Part shown: piece by piece, positions 24,188-33,547 of the stretch | How the letters are laid out: each line of letters begins with the position of its first letter | How positions within the stretch are numbered: the stretch's first letter is position 1 | Assembly: GCA_016184345.1 (NCBI GenBank) | Contig: JACPCV010000004.1 | Span: 1 to 54,452, forward strand | Source of the DNA: Candidatus Woesearchaeota archaeon | Lineage (GTDB): Archaea; Nanobdellota; Nanobdellia; Woesearchaeales; UBA10216 | Length of the DNA stretch: 54,452 nucleotides | Direction of reading: 5' to 3' | Notes under the pieces: generated by a model | Told to the model about the DNA's origin: nothing | Database searches by the model: none | Seen by the model: the letters and a program-made list of their open reading frames with translations, nothing else | Made by a program: the position numbers and the translations under genes

Positions 24188-24832
24188 GTGTTTGTTGAAA
24201 GCCTGTTGGGAGCAGCATCAAGAGTCAAGATACTCAGGACACTAACCGAAGTTACGACCGGCTTTACGTTGAGCGAGCTTGAAAACGAAACAGGACTGAG
24301 CAGGGGCATTGTTCATAAAGAAGTAAAAAGATTGACAGGGGAAAAAATTGTGGTTGAGGCTGAATCGAAGGGAAAATTAAAAGTTTACAGGATAAATGTA
24401 AATCACAATCATTCCAAGAACCTGTTCAGTCTATTCAGCGCGGAGAAACTGATTGACAGGAGAAACGTTGTCATATTGGCTGTGTGGAATGTACTGGAAT
24501 CACTAGTGTCTGCTATTGTCAACAAGAAAAAGATTGAGAAGGGCGGAAGCATACAAATTGTAAAGCTATTTGGAAGCCACGCTCGTGGGACAGCCGCCCT
24601 CACCAGTGATATCGACCTGCTCATCATTTTGTGGGGAAAAAATCCGGAAGATGAAGCCAACATCTTAGCTGCCTGTGAGAAGTATGGCAAGAAACTAAAA
24701 ACAAAAATTAATCCCGTATTCATGACAGCCGAACGATATACCAAGGAACTTGCCACGAAAACGGCGTTTATCGACCAGGTGAATCGCGGCAGCATTGACC
24801 TCTATTTCAACGGGGGACAACACCATGGATGA
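24188..24832 (+). CDS. winged-helix/MNT nucleotidyltransferase (antitoxin side of MNT-HEPN pair)
   Basis: 214 aa. N-terminal winged helix (residues about 1-75; SRVKILRTL, TLSELENETGLSRGIVHKEV) and a C-terminal minimal nucleotidyltransferase with G129-S130 and D141/D143 (GSHARG...SDIDLLI). MNT antitoxins adenylylate their HEPN partner. The GTG at 24188 was chosen because GGGTGA lies six nt upstream; the longer frame crosses the promoter. The fused DNA-binding domain could read the palindromes upstream. Confidence 0.83.
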   Translation: MFVESLLGAASRVKILRTLTEVTTGFTLSELENETGLSRGIVHKEVKRLTGEKIVVEAESKGKLKVYRINVNHNHSKNLFSLFSAEKLIDRRNVVILAVWNVLESLVSAIVNKKKIEKGGSIQIVKLFGSHARGTAALTSDIDLLIILWGKNPEDEANILAACEKYGKKLKTKINPVFMTAERYTKELATKTAFIDQVNRGSIDLYFNGGQHHG

Positions 24833-25289
24833 AACAAAATTCACGGAGGAATGCTTAAAGGAGCAGGAAGTTGTACAGAAGCCAGGATCTACTTTGATAC
24901 AAACGCAGCTTGAGCGGGAAAATAAAAGCAAGAATTCGTGGTCAAATTCTCAGTACTTCTTGGAAGGCGCCAAGCAGACCATAAAGGGAAACACTCCATA
25001 CCTTGTTTTCACGCTTGGCTTTTTTGCGATGGAACACGCTGCAACTGCGCTTATTGCGCAAAAAGGATATTCAATAACAGACCATAAGTGCGCCCAGATT
25101 TTCTTCTCAAAAATGCTAAATCGCGGAGACCTTGCAAAGGCTCTGTCACGAGCCTATAATGCGCGGATAGCGTTTAACTACAGGAACAACTTGAGTGACT
25201 ACACAGATAAAGCGGAAGCTGAAGATTTTTTGCAAAAAGAAGTTGTGCCGTTTATAGAAGAGGTAGAGAAACTGCTAAAGGCGGAGTAA
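24825..25289 (+). CDS. HEPN-domain toxin partner
   Basis: 154 aa. The C-terminal half is a four-helix HEPN domain (YFLEGAKQTIKGNTPYLVF, LGFFAMEHAATALIAQKG, ARIAFNYRNNL). A clear R-x4-6-H is not visible, so its RNase activity is uncertain. It overlaps the MNT gene by eight nt, with GGGGGA before the ATG. Confidence 0.8.
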   Translation: MDETKFTEECLKEQEVVQKPGSTLIQTQLERENKSKNSWSNSQYFLEGAKQTIKGNTPYLVFTLGFFAMEHAATALIAQKGYSITDHKCAQIFFSKMLNRGDLAKALSRAYNARIAFNYRNNLSDYTDKAEAEDFLQKEVVPFIEEVEKLLKAE

Positions 25290-26738
25290 ATGGAAAAAAT
25301 CAAATTTGACAAGGGCTGGCTTCTTTTTTTAGCTGCAGCTGCTGTTTTCCTTGCGATTAAAATCACCGCAGCTGATTATTCCATAAGCGACGAGAACACA
25401 TACTACAAGATGGGCCAGCTTGTTGCACAGGGGCAGATGCCTTACAGGGACTTCTTCTTTGCGCACACGCCGCTGCAAATTTACATTTACGCGGCGGTTT
25501 TCAAGCTTTTCGGGTTCAACCTGCTGATGCTGAAACTTTTATCAGCTGTAGCTGTAATCATCACAGCAGCTTTTATTTTTGCGATTGTGAAGGAGAAGCT
25601 GGAGCTTAAGGCTGCATCGGCTGCTGCCATAATTTTCATGTTCTCGTATGGGACCCTGCTTTTCTCAAACTTCCCGACGGGAGTTGAGATTGCCCTTGCC
25701 TTCGTTACAGCAGCATATTACTTTTTCATGCAAAAAAAACCCTTTACAAGCGGCTTCATTGCAGGGCTGGCAGTCGCTACGGCCCAACTCAGCATCGTGG
25801 CATTTGCCCTTATGGCAGCGGCAGCCGCGCTTCTGCTGAAAGACAAAAAAGCGGCTTTCAGGCTGCTGCTCGGGTTTGCAGCCTCAGCAGGCACAATCAG
25901 CGCGGTATTTTTTGCAGTTGCAAAAGGCGAGTTCATAATGCAAATTTTCACCTACCACCTGAACAAGCCGGCAGAGAATATTGACAAGGCAGCAGTATTC
26001 ATAAGGGTTGCCAAGACAAACTGGCTGCTCTTTGCTGCAGCAGCAGCTGCTGTGCTTTCAAAGTACAGGACCAAGATGGGCGCTTTGCTCCCTCTGCTCA
26101 TTGCAGCAGCGTACATTGCTGCTTTCCCGCTGATGAAGAGCTCCTTCAACTACTACCTCCTGTACGCTTTCCCCTTTCTGGCAATTTCAGGAGGGTATGG
26201 GCTGCGGGCTGCTTACGAAGCGCTTGCGGAGGGGCTAAGGCTAAGGCGGAAGATTGCTGTTGCTGCAATTGCGGCAGTGGTAATCTTAGGCGGATTTGCA
26301 TCTGTGAGGCAGTTTAACAGCTACGATTTCCAGGACTTCCCAATAGCGGACGACGTCGCGGCATACATCGGGGAGAACAGCGCAGAAGGACAGACTATTT
26401 TTGGCGACGACTCAACAGTACCTCTCATATCCCTGCTTTCAGGGCGGGAAATAGCCCTTAACTATGTTGATAACAACGTTATGAGGTACCAATCCGGAAC
26501 CACTAATTTGGAAGCAACGCTGCAGCAGCTTCATGAGGACATAAGCAAAAAAGGGCTGAAGTTTGTGCTGCTGAGGAGAATTGAGGTTGAAAAAGGCGCT
26601 TACATTGACTTCGGAATCGGGACAGAGGACAAGTTCATGGCGTTTGTGAAGGACAACTGCGAGCTTGCTAAAGAGTTCAGGCACAGCTGGCGCGGCCTGC
26701 CGCAGGTTTACGATGCCTATGACTGCCTGAAGACATAG
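25290..26738 (+). CDS. GT-C family glycosyltransferase (ArnT/PMT-like)
   Basis: 482 aa, about 10-12 membrane helices. The first extracytoplasmic loop carries SISDENTYYKMG, the acidic DxE-like catalytic site of dolichol-phosphate-sugar-dependent GT-C enzymes, followed by MPYRDFFFAHTPLQIY. Probably transfers sugar to protein or lipid at the outer face. Starts directly after the HEPN stop; its end overlaps the convergent membrane gene by 22 nt. Confidence 0.78.
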   Translation: MEKIKFDKGWLLFLAAAAVFLAIKITAADYSISDENTYYKMGQLVAQGQMPYRDFFFAHTPLQIYIYAAVFKLFGFNLLMLKLLSAVAVIITAAFIFAIVKEKLELKAASAAAIIFMFSYGTLLFSNFPTGVEIALAFVTAAYYFFMQKKPFTSGFIAGLAVATAQLSIVAFALMAAAAALLLKDKKAAFRLLLGFAASAGTISAVFFAVAKGEFIMQIFTYHLNKPAENIDKAAVFIRVAKTNWLLFAAAAAAVLSKYRTKMGALLPLLIAAAYIAAFPLMKSSFNYYLLYAFPFLAISGGYGLRAAYEALAEGLRLRRKIAVAAIAAVVILGGFASVRQFNSYDFQDFPIADDVAAYIGENSAEGQTIFGDDSTVPLISLLSGREIALNYVDNNVMRYQSGTTNLEATLQQLHEDISKKGLKFVLLRRIEVEKGAYIDFGIGTEDKFMAFVKDNCELAKEFRHSWRGLPQVYDAYDCLKT

Positions 26739-28669
26739 GATTCCAGCTTCCTGAGCAGCCTGGCGGCTGGCTCCACAACCGCAGCTGCCCTGTTTGGCTT
26801 CCAAAACGCCAAAGCTGCTGCGGCAACAGCCAGCACGGAGATTACGCTGCCCAGGATGAACGGCGGCGAGGAGAATGCGAATGTTACTTCCCTGCCGAGG
26901 TCATCTTTTTTTATCAGGGCTGCAAGCAGGCCGCGGCGGGAACCGGCTTCCTTTGAAGAGCCATCAAACTTCCACCCTTTGTAATAGTTCTGGTTGATTA
27001 CCAGGGTAAGCTCTGAAACATTGCTGCTGAGCGCGGCTTCTGCCTTCGGGATGCCGGACAGCCGCAGCGAGATCTTCTGCGGAGAGAAATGCGTGAAGTT
27101 CAGCGACTCGTTCGTCTCGGCAATGTAGGCGTTGCCGACAAAGCCGGAGTAAGGCTCTCCGTCGACAAACTGCGGAATGGCCCGGTTCCTGAAATGCAGG
27201 CGCTCGTAGCAGTTCAAAGTCCCGATTCCCTGAAGAAGGTTGGGGTATTGCGAGAGGGAAGGGGCAGAGGAGCCCATCTGGATAAAATCAGCAGTTCCTA
27301 TGTTGGTGGACTTTACCTCAAGAGGCGCGAGTGGAAAGGCGTTGGAAAGCAGCGGCCTTGAGACGAAAAAAAGGTCGGCAGTAACAGCGATAATGATTAC
27401 GGCAACAACTGCAGTCTGAATCTTCTTATTTGGGAATACTTTCACAGCGGACAAAGCTTTTGCTGCGAGCAGCGCAACCAGAAATACGAAGATAATGATA
27501 AACCTTGAAGGGCCGTGCAGCGAGCTGAAAAAAGGCAACTGCCTGAGGAGCTGCCACAAGCCGAAGGGCAGGTAGTTGCCTAATGCAATAACAAGGAAAA
27601 ACAGCGCTGCAAGGATAAGCTTCCAGTTCCTCCTGAACGCGATTATTGACAGCGCTGCCAAAAGCAGGGGAATTATTCCAACATAAGCAGAGTACTCGTG
27701 CCACCTCCATGGAAGCTTTCCGGCAAGGGTGTCAAGCTCCTTTTGCCTGCCCCAAATCGGCAGCTGCCGATTGGGCCCGGTCGAGCGCATCTCGACTTGG
27801 TCTTCAGGCACAAGGTCGCGGCCTGTCTCGATGTCCTTTTCCGGAATTGACTGGCCTCTTGACAGCAGCGACTTGTAAACAATGCCTGCTGAAGTCAGCT
27901 GGACATCCTTCTCAGCTGCCACGCCAAAGGTGAAGTCAACAACAGGCAGCAGCTTCACCGACGACAAAAGCATGGCAAGCGCGAGAATTGCCGCAACAGC
28001 CGCCAAGGGCGTTGCCCTTCTCATGCCCACAGAGTCAAGCAGCGAATACAGGACAAGCAGGATGACAGCCGCGTAAAATGGGTAAATCCCGCCAGAAAGG
28101 AACATGACGGCAACCACAACAGCGGCTGCTATGACCCACCTCACAGCTGCGCTTAATCCTGAAGCTGAGGCTGCGTTGAGGTAAAAAAGGAAGGCAAGCG
28201 GCAGGAGCGCAAAGGGAAAGAAGGTGGTATGGCCAACTGCCACCCTGGCAGCAAACCAGCTGCTGAACATAAACACAGCTGCCGCAAATACAGATGCAAA
28301 ACGGCTGCAGCCAAGCTTCCTCGCAAGCAGGAACATGCCAAACAGCCCGACAGCAAGGTAAGCAAGCGCCTCAAGCTTCAACCCGGCTACAGCGCCAAAA
28401 AGCAGCACAAACAGGAAGAAAGGCGACAGGAAAGGGCTTTGCGGATTGGCAAGCAAAAGGTTGCCGCCACAGTGGTAGGGCGTCCAAAGAGGGAACTCGT
28501 GGAAATCCAGAAGGGAAATTCGGGGAGAAGCATGGTAGAACAAGTGCTGGTCCCAGTCATACAGGCCCCAGTTGCCCATATTGCTGAATATCGGCTGCAG
28601 GAACAAAAAAGCTGCAAGAAGGCACACAATAACAGTGGCTATGATGGAAAGCGTCGTGTTCTTTAACAT
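26717..28669 (-). CDS. large YfhO-like multispanning membrane protein
   Basis: 650 aa, about 12 membrane helices and a C-terminal soluble beta domain. The DWDQHLFYH loop after the first helix resembles YfhO/GT-C proteins that act on lipid-linked sugars; the enzyme activity is inferred. ATG at 28669 follows GGTGA. A palindromic element (27750-27800) is translated as QVEMRSTGPNRQLPIWG in the loop between GRDLVPED and the next helix. Pairs with the neighbouring GT-C gene for envelope glycosylation. Confidence 0.72.
   Translation of the reverse strand: MLKNTTLSIIATVIVCLLAAFLFLQPIFSNMGNWGLYDWDQHLFYHASPRISLLDFHEFPLWTPYHCGGNLLLANPQSPFLSPFFLFVLLFGAVAGLKLEALAYLAVGLFGMFLLARKLGCSRFASVFAAAVFMFSSWFAARVAVGHTTFFPFALLPLAFLFYLNAASASGLSAAVRWVIAAAVVVAVMFLSGGIYPFYAAVILLVLYSLLDSVGMRRATPLAAVAAILALAMLLSSVKLLPVVDFTFGVAAEKDVQLTSAGIVYKSLLSRGQSIPEKDIETGRDLVPEDQVEMRSTGPNRQLPIWGRQKELDTLAGKLPWRWHEYSAYVGIIPLLLAALSIIAFRRNWKLILAALFFLVIALGNYLPFGLWQLLRQLPFFSSLHGPSRFIIIFVFLVALLAAKALSAVKVFPNKKIQTAVVAVIIIAVTADLFFVSRPLLSNAFPLAPLEVKSTNIGTADFIQMGSSAPSLSQYPNLLQGIGTLNCYERLHFRNRAIPQFVDGEPYSGFVGNAYIAETNESLNFTHFSPQKISLRLSGIPKAEAALSSNVSELTLVINQNYYKGWKFDGSSKEAGSRRGLLAALIKKDDLGREVTFAFSSPPFILGSVISVLAVAAAALAFWKPNRAAAVVEPAARLLRKLESYVFRQS
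27750..27800. repeat. double-hairpin palindromic element inside membrane protein gene
   Basis: CCCCAA-ATCGGCA-gc-TGCCGAT-TGGGCCC-GGTCGAG-cgcat-CTCGAC-TTGG. Same frame as the elements at 7129, 29238 and 52873; its right hairpin is the left hairpin of the prs copy in inverted orientation. Encodes about 17 residues in frame. Confidence 0.8.
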
Positions 28670-28673
28670 CCGT

Positions 28674-28946
28674 TCACCAAACTGTTTCAACTAGTTTGGA
28701 AGTCCTTATCTTGTCGTCTTTTGTAATAACTTTTGCATTCAACAGTTTAGCGGTAGCTACTATAATCCGGTCATGAGGCTCAGCGAGCGTAGTGGCTTCA
28801 CACTTCAAAACAACCTCGGTGTCCAAAGGGTGTACGACATAGTTATAGTTTCCTTCCAAGCTCTCAATAATTTCCAGAGACCTATCACCTAGCTTATTGT
28901 CGCCAGTTAAAAACCACAGAAAGCTATGTGTATCGGTAACGTACAT
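28674..28946 (-). CDS. shortened PIN-domain toxin VapC
   Basis: 90 aa. Starts MYVTDTHSFLWFLTGDNKLG (first PIN Asp) and ends with DRIIVATAKLLNAKVITKDD (last acidic residues), but about 35 residues between the first helix and HPLDTEVVLKCE, including the usual LSAIS-LWEI strand with the conserved Glu, are missing compared with 125-130-aa relatives. May be inactive. One nt after the antitoxin stop. Confidence 0.65.
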   Translation of the reverse strand: MYVTDTHSFLWFLTGDNKLGDRSLEIIESLEGNYNYVVHPLDTEVVLKCEATTLAEPHDRIIVATAKLLNAKVITKDDKIRTSKLVETVW

Positions 28947-28947
28947 C

Positions 28948-29151
28948 TTAAACACTGAATTTGAGTAAAGATTTAGCGGCTTCTATCTCCTTCTCTTCTG
29001 CACTAAAACCCTTTAATGCCCCTTCCAGCTTGATTGCCTTCTGAGGAACCTTCTTAGACCTAAGCAGAAGAGTTTTAATTTCCTTGATTTCGTTCTCTAT
29101 TTTTCTGAGTTCAGGATAGATTTCTGAAACTTCTGTTCCCAAGCTTATCAC
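28948..29151 (-). CDS. small helical antitoxin-like protein
   Basis: 67 aa from GTG at 29151; TTG at 29142 has AGGTGA five nt upstream and may be the true start. Coiled-coil-like (YPELRKIENEIKEIKTLLLR) and followed by AEEKEIEAAKSLLKF, typical of VapB antitoxins without an AbrB fold. TATA box ATTTAAATA about 25 nt upstream. Confidence 0.65.
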   Translation of the reverse strand: MISLGTEVSEIYPELRKIENEIKEIKTLLLRSKKVPQKAIKLEGALKGFSAEEKEIEAAKSLLKFSV

Positions 29152-29237
29152 CTGCTATTAAGCCTATCTTCCTACTATTTAAATGTTATTGGAAAAAGTT
29201 GGAAAGAGAAAGAAAAGAGATAAGAAAAAAGAGAAAA

Positions 29238-29287
29238 CCCAAATCGTGCTCTGCACGATTGGGCCCATTCGCCGAAAGCGAATTGGG
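29238..29287. repeat. double-hairpin palindromic element after S-layer gene
   Basis: CCCAA-ATCGTGC-tct-GCACGAT-TGGGCCC-ATTCGC-cgaaa-GCGAAT-TGGG. The cleanest example of the family. It lies 17 nt after the S-layer stop codon and could also act as an mRNA 3' structure. Confidence 0.75.
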
Positions 29288-29304
29288 AAACCTAAGTTTT
29301 TAGC

Positions 29305-32049
29305 TTAGGGTGTTACTGGTGCAGCTGGAACAACAGCTGCTGGAGCTTCTACGACAGGTGCCACTACAGGTGCTGGCGCGGCTACAGTTATGTCACTGAA
29401 GCTTGTGCCTGCGACCTCAACCTCTGTGCCCTTCAGCACGCCCTTGTCCTGCCATGTCTGGTACTCAGCCACGACTCTTGAAGCCCTTCTGGTGTCCATA
29501 GCAGAGTAGCCTGCTACAAGCAGTGCAACGTTGCCGCCGTTCTCAAACAGCTTGACCATTGCCTTTCCTTCGCTGAAGCCTGCTGCACAGTCTGCTGGGT
29601 TGCCCATCAAAGCTGCGGCAGCCGCGTTGGCACATGGCCCGCCCACAACGATGGCGTTCTGCGCCTTCACGTCAGCAACCTCGGAAGCCAGCTTGGCTGT
29701 TCCAACCTGGATTGGGGTTGTCTCGTAGTAGACAACCGTGCCAGCCTCACTGCCTGCTGTTGCAGTCACTGATGCGCCTGGCGCTGTGACAGCCACTATA
29801 GGCAGCCTCTGTCCATTCACTGGGTAATCTATGCTCAGCGAGTCAGGGTCGTTGCTGACTGTCTGCCACTGGACAAACGCACCCAAGCTTGTGTACCTGT
29901 GCCTTGCGTTGGTATCAGCGCTTGGCGTAACGTACTTCAGGTTTGACACAACCGTGTGCTCTGCAATGTCAACCTTTGCGCTTGCCGCGGAAATGTTGAA
30001 GTCCGTTTGCAGCGGGGCAATGTTGTCGTAGTCGTCAGCGTCCACAGTCTGCAGCGAAAAGATTATGCTGCCTGCGTCAGCACCACCAACACCGCTGTCG
30101 ACACTGCCTGTTCCTGATGCGTTTATTGTATAGTTGCTAGGGTGGAAGCTGAGCAATATCTGCCCGCCACCTTTCGTTGTTACGTTTATAACGTTTCGCC
30201 TGTCAACCGCTGCACCAGTCGTATTTCCAGAACCAGAACCAATGGAATGCACATCCTCGAGTGCTCCATCGCCGTCCAAGTCAATCTTTAGGTTGAAGTT
30301 GCTGCTTGTGTCAAGTGAACCGTTCCACAACTTGAACGTTCCTCCACCGAACTTCAGCGTTGCGTCTTCAGTGCCTACGCCAGGATCGCCTGCTGCTGCC
30401 TTGTAGTCAACCTCTACCTTGTCGCTTGACCCCAAGTCCTGGAATTCCACCTTCGGGCTTGTCTCGCCAGAGCCAATCGCGCTTATGTACCTCATGCCGT
30501 AGGTTCTGCGCTCGCCCTGCTTTTGGGTGCTGTCGGTCAAGACAAAGTAGTCGTTCTTTGTTATGGACTGGTTCTCGATGAGAACTGTGTCGTCATCACT
30601 GTCCCCAACCTTAAGTTGTGTGCCGGCAGCTGTGTAGGCAATTGGTATCTTTACGTTCTTGCCTGCGCCGTCAGCAAACTCAAGGTAGTACTGGGTTGAG
30701 CCAGACGGAGTAAGCTTTATCTTCTCAGTCGGAACAGGCTCCAATCCGCCGTATTCGATGTCCCAGCTGCTGAGCAATGCTTGTGGCCTTCTCAACTGCT
30801 TGCTGAGTTTTCCGCCAGCAGGTACATACTCATCCTCGTTCGCTGTCACGTTGATGGTTATAGATGTCAGCGTGTACGAGTTAGTGGTTGAAGTACCGGA
30901 TATTGACACTTTTGTTCCTGTTATGGTTTCAGTGCCAACTTCCAGTGTCTGCTCACCGCTCGCGGATGACAGGACTGTTTGAGTATCCCTCAGCCTGACC
31001 TTGTCAGCGCCAAGGTAGAACTCTGCCTTACGGACACCGCCAGCGAATTCCTGTGAGATTATGTCCCTGATGCCAATCTGGGTTCCGTCCTTAAGCGACT
31101 GGGTGCTTCCCTCTGATAGGGAGTCGGTCACTTCACCATTTACGGTAAACTTGGCAGTTGTTGAGCCTACGAAGTCCAATGCGAGCTCGTAGTCCTTTCC
31201 GCCAATAGTGTAAGTCTTGGTGTCGCCCTCGCTCAGGACGTCCTTGACTGCGCCGCCCATAAAGGTGAAATCGGTTTCGTTGTGGTCAGTTGTTGTAGTC
31301 GTTCTCGCTTTTACAATAGACCAGTCCTTGCCGAGCATCTTGATGCTCTTGCCCTCAAAGTTCCAGAGGTAAGTTCCAGTTGTGGAAATTGCACCTGCGC
31401 TGTCAGTTACGTCTGACTTGGCACTTTCTGTGAACTCAAGCGCATACCTTGCAATAACGTTGCCGGATGCGCCGTCTATGAACAGGTAGTCGCCTGACTT
31501 GCTCGTGTCAGGGTCTTCTGCATAGACAACTGAAAGCATCGGGCCAGGGTCTCCCTTTGGCGGGTTGCTGTCAAAGTATATGTACTGCCTGTAGTCATAG
31601 TCGCCCTGCGTGTTGGAGAATGTTCCGTCAGCAAGAAGGGCTGGCAACTCATCATCGCTGATGAATGTCGTTATGTTCCTGAGGTTTTCCTGCTGCGCGC
31701 TTGCTGAGCCAGCGTCCCTTGTTTCAGAAAACTCAAGCTTCTTTGCGCCAAGCGCTGCTCTCCATGCTTCGCCGGAGAGGCTTACTTGTCCACCACCAGT
31801 GGATGCAACGGTCTTCTTGACCCTTGAAGCGAACTGCAGGCTTGTAGCGATGTCAACAGAGCCGATAACGTCTGAGGACGCTGCGCTGTCGCCAACTACG
31901 AGAACTGCGTTAAACTTACCGTCCTTTACAAAAGGAGAAGGGTAGTCCTTAAGGTCAGCAGCTGCGGTTGCGCTCAAAATAGTGGCACCAACCATAACTG
32001 CACCTGTGCCTAAAGCCAATATCTTACTGATAGTCTTGCGTAACTTCAC
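29305..32049 (-). CDS. S-layer protein
   Basis: 914 aa. N-terminal signal peptide (KLRKTISKILALGTGAVMVG, cleavage near SATAA-ADLKDYPSPFV), then the S-layer N domain (DGKFNAVLVVGDSAASSDVI) and Thr/Ser/Gly-rich beta domains, and the C-terminal S-layer repeat (AIVVGGPCANAAAAALMG, VALLVAGYSAMDTRRASRVV). It ends with a Pro/Ala/Val-rich tail and no membrane helix. The GTG at 32049 has GGAGGTG six nt upstream, better than the ATG at 32064, whose own codons form that site. The TATA box is at about 32147-32155. Confidence 0.92.
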   Translation of the reverse strand: MKLRKTISKILALGTGAVMVGATILSATAAADLKDYPSPFVKDGKFNAVLVVGDSAASSDVIGSVDIATSLQFASRVKKTVASTGGGQVSLSGEAWRAALGAKKLEFSETRDAGSASAQQENLRNITTFISDDELPALLADGTFSNTQGDYDYRQYIYFDSNPPKGDPGPMLSVVYAEDPDTSKSGDYLFIDGASGNVIARYALEFTESAKSDVTDSAGAISTTGTYLWNFEGKSIKMLGKDWSIVKARTTTTTDHNETDFTFMGGAVKDVLSEGDTKTYTIGGKDYELALDFVGSTTAKFTVNGEVTDSLSEGSTQSLKDGTQIGIRDIISQEFAGGVRKAEFYLGADKVRLRDTQTVLSSASGEQTLEVGTETITGTKVSISGTSTTNSYTLTSITINVTANEDEYVPAGGKLSKQLRRPQALLSSWDIEYGGLEPVPTEKIKLTPSGSTQYYLEFADGAGKNVKIPIAYTAAGTQLKVGDSDDDTVLIENQSITKNDYFVLTDSTQKQGERRTYGMRYISAIGSGETSPKVEFQDLGSSDKVEVDYKAAAGDPGVGTEDATLKFGGGTFKLWNGSLDTSSNFNLKIDLDGDGALEDVHSIGSGSGNTTGAAVDRRNVINVTTKGGGQILLSFHPSNYTINASGTGSVDSGVGGADAGSIIFSLQTVDADDYDNIAPLQTDFNISAASAKVDIAEHTVVSNLKYVTPSADTNARHRYTSLGAFVQWQTVSNDPDSLSIDYPVNGQRLPIVAVTAPGASVTATAGSEAGTVVYYETTPIQVGTAKLASEVADVKAQNAIVVGGPCANAAAAALMGNPADCAAGFSEGKAMVKLFENGGNVALLVAGYSAMDTRRASRVVAEYQTWQDKGVLKGTEVEVAGTSFSDITVAAPAPVVAPVVEAPAAVVPAAPVTP

Positions 32050-32618
32050 TCTCAACACCTCCATGTTGTACTTCTCATATAATCATTGTTTATTGCCGAA
32101 ACAGCACCTTCTTTTTGCTGCTTCTCAAGACCAAAATTGCAGGAGATATATAAAGGTTTTGTTTGGCCGTTTAACCCGGATTTCCTGGGTTTGATATAAT
32201 ATAGTTGGCCGGATTGGCTGCCTTTACACCTGATTTTGACCTTGCTTTTCTTTGCGTTTACTCTTTCCCTGCCGCACCCACCAGCTTGGCAGCACTGCAT
32301 ACCTCGCAATACTGCTCTGCCGGCAAGCCGACTGAGAAGAGGTATTGGGTGATAGCTACTTTATAAAGTTTTCGGAACTGCAAGATATAAATCCGTCGAA
32401 AAATAGCCAAAAACGTATATAGGAATATGCATTAGTGAAGTTTGTAAAAGCCCTAGTAGGAACCGCTTATCAGGAAAAAGCGTGCAAAAGCCGGCTTAAT
32501 GACAACTTTTTTATAATAGGGCAGGCCAACGAGCGGGAGAGGAAACCATGAAGCAGCAACGGCTGCCGCTGTCAAGCAGCTGCTGCCGTTAAACCTCCTG
32601 TTTTCTCGACGGAAAAAC
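32050..32618. other. gap between S-layer gene and tRNA-Leu
   Basis: Contains the S-layer promoter (minus-strand TTTATATATC, about 32147-32155) and leader of about 75 nt. Further right are CTTTATAAAG (about 32358) and TTTTTTATAATA (about 32509), possible promoters for tRNA-Leu. An imperfect hairpin at about 32564-32596 (AACGGC...GCCGTT, roughly 12 of 15 pairs) precedes the tRNA. No convincing ORF. Confidence 0.5.
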
Positions 32619-32702
32619 GCGGGGATGCCGCAGCGGCCAACCGGGGCAGGCTTAGGACCTGCTGGCTTAGTGCCTTCGGCGGTTCGAATCCGCCTCCCCG
32701 CA
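32619..32702 (+). tRNA. tRNA-Leu (UAG)
   Basis: 84 nt. Acceptor GCGGGGA/TCCCCGC with A73, anticodon stem GCAGG/CCTGC and loop CTTAGGA (anticodon TAG), class II variable arm, T arm GGCGG-TTCGAAT-CCGCC. No intron and no encoded CCA. Confidence 0.95.
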
Positions 32703-32704
32703 CT

Positions 32705-32735
32705 CAACCTTTTTCGCAAAAAGGTTGATCAAAAA
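32705..32735. repeat. T-type palindromic repeat after tRNA-Leu
   Basis: CAACCTTTTT-cgc-AAAAAGGTTG-ATCAAAAA. In reverse complement it matches the pattern TTTTTGAT-YRACCTTTTT-Gnn-AAAAAGGTYR seen at 15109 and 53062. Three nt after the tRNA, so it may also help form the 3' end. Confidence 0.65.
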
Positions 32736-32866
32736 CAGACGAAAAATGGGAAAACGAAAGAAATTTATAGTAGTTATTACTAATATTTTCTAGTAGATTT
32801 GCCTGTTTTTGGGCTTTTGGCAGAGAAATTGCTTAATTCACCGACGAGAAAGATGAGGAAACCAGG

Positions 32867-33103
32867 ATGGCTGTCTCAAAAGTAACGCGGAATTACCAGG
32901 TAACAGTGCCAAGAGAGGTCAGGGAGCTTGCAAACATAAGCGTAGGGGATACCCTCCTGTTCGTAAAGGAAGGCGAAGAGGTCATCCTAAGGAGGATAGA
33001 CAAGGACCTGCTCAGCAAGGCATTCGGGCTCTGGAAGAGGGCTGAAGAGAAAACACCCCTGGTGAACAGGCTGCTAAGGGGCGAACCCAAGAGGCGGTAT
33101 TAA
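32867..33103 (+). CDS. vapB: AbrB-type antitoxin (VapB)
   Basis: 78 aa. AbrB hairpin (SKVTRNYQVTVPREVRELAN, GDTLLFVKEGEEVILRRID) and basic tail. Two nt between its stop and the PIN toxin start. AGGAAACCAGG precedes the ATG. Confidence 0.87.
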   Translation: MAVSKVTRNYQVTVPREVRELANISVGDTLLFVKEGEEVILRRIDKDLLSKAFGLWKRAEEKTPLVNRLLRGEPKRRY

Positions 33104-33105
33104 GC

Positions 33106-33486
33106 ATGGCGAAGAAGCTGCTCATTGACACTGACGTGTTCGTGGACTACCTGATGGGCGACCTGCATGCCAGGGAGTTTTTTGAGCAGCTGCCGGAAGG
33201 CATATTTTACTATTCAGCGCTTACCAAGCTGGAGCTTCTGTCAGCCAGCGTCTGCGCCGATGCCCCTGTGAGGAACTCAACCACAGCCCTGCTCTCCCTT
33301 GGACGAAGGATTGAGATTGACGATGCGATAATAAGCCTTGCGGCAGAAGAGAAAAGAAAGCACAGCCTCCCCCTGCCTGATTCCATCATGGCAGCAACAG
33401 CGCTGCACCTGAAGGCTGAGCTCGTGACAAGGAACATAGGCGAGTTCAAAAAAATAAAGGAACTGCTGCTGATGAAGCCGTACTGA
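33106..33486 (+). CDS. vapC: PIN-domain toxin VapC
   Basis: 126 aa. LLIDTDVFVDYLMGD (first Asp), KLELLSASV (Glu), LPDSIMAATALHL and TRNIGEFKKI are the PIN motifs. Full length. Forms a pair with the AbrB gene just upstream. Confidence 0.88.
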   Translation: MAKKLLIDTDVFVDYLMGDLHAREFFEQLPEGIFYYSALTKLELLSASVCADAPVRNSTTALLSLGRRIEIDDAIISLAAEEKRKHSLPLPDSIMAATALHLKAELVTRNIGEFKKIKELLLMKPY

Positions 33487-33547
33487 CAATAGCGAAAAGC
33501 TTAAATATAAGGTATAACTTAAGTTAAACAAAAGTTGGGTAGTAACT

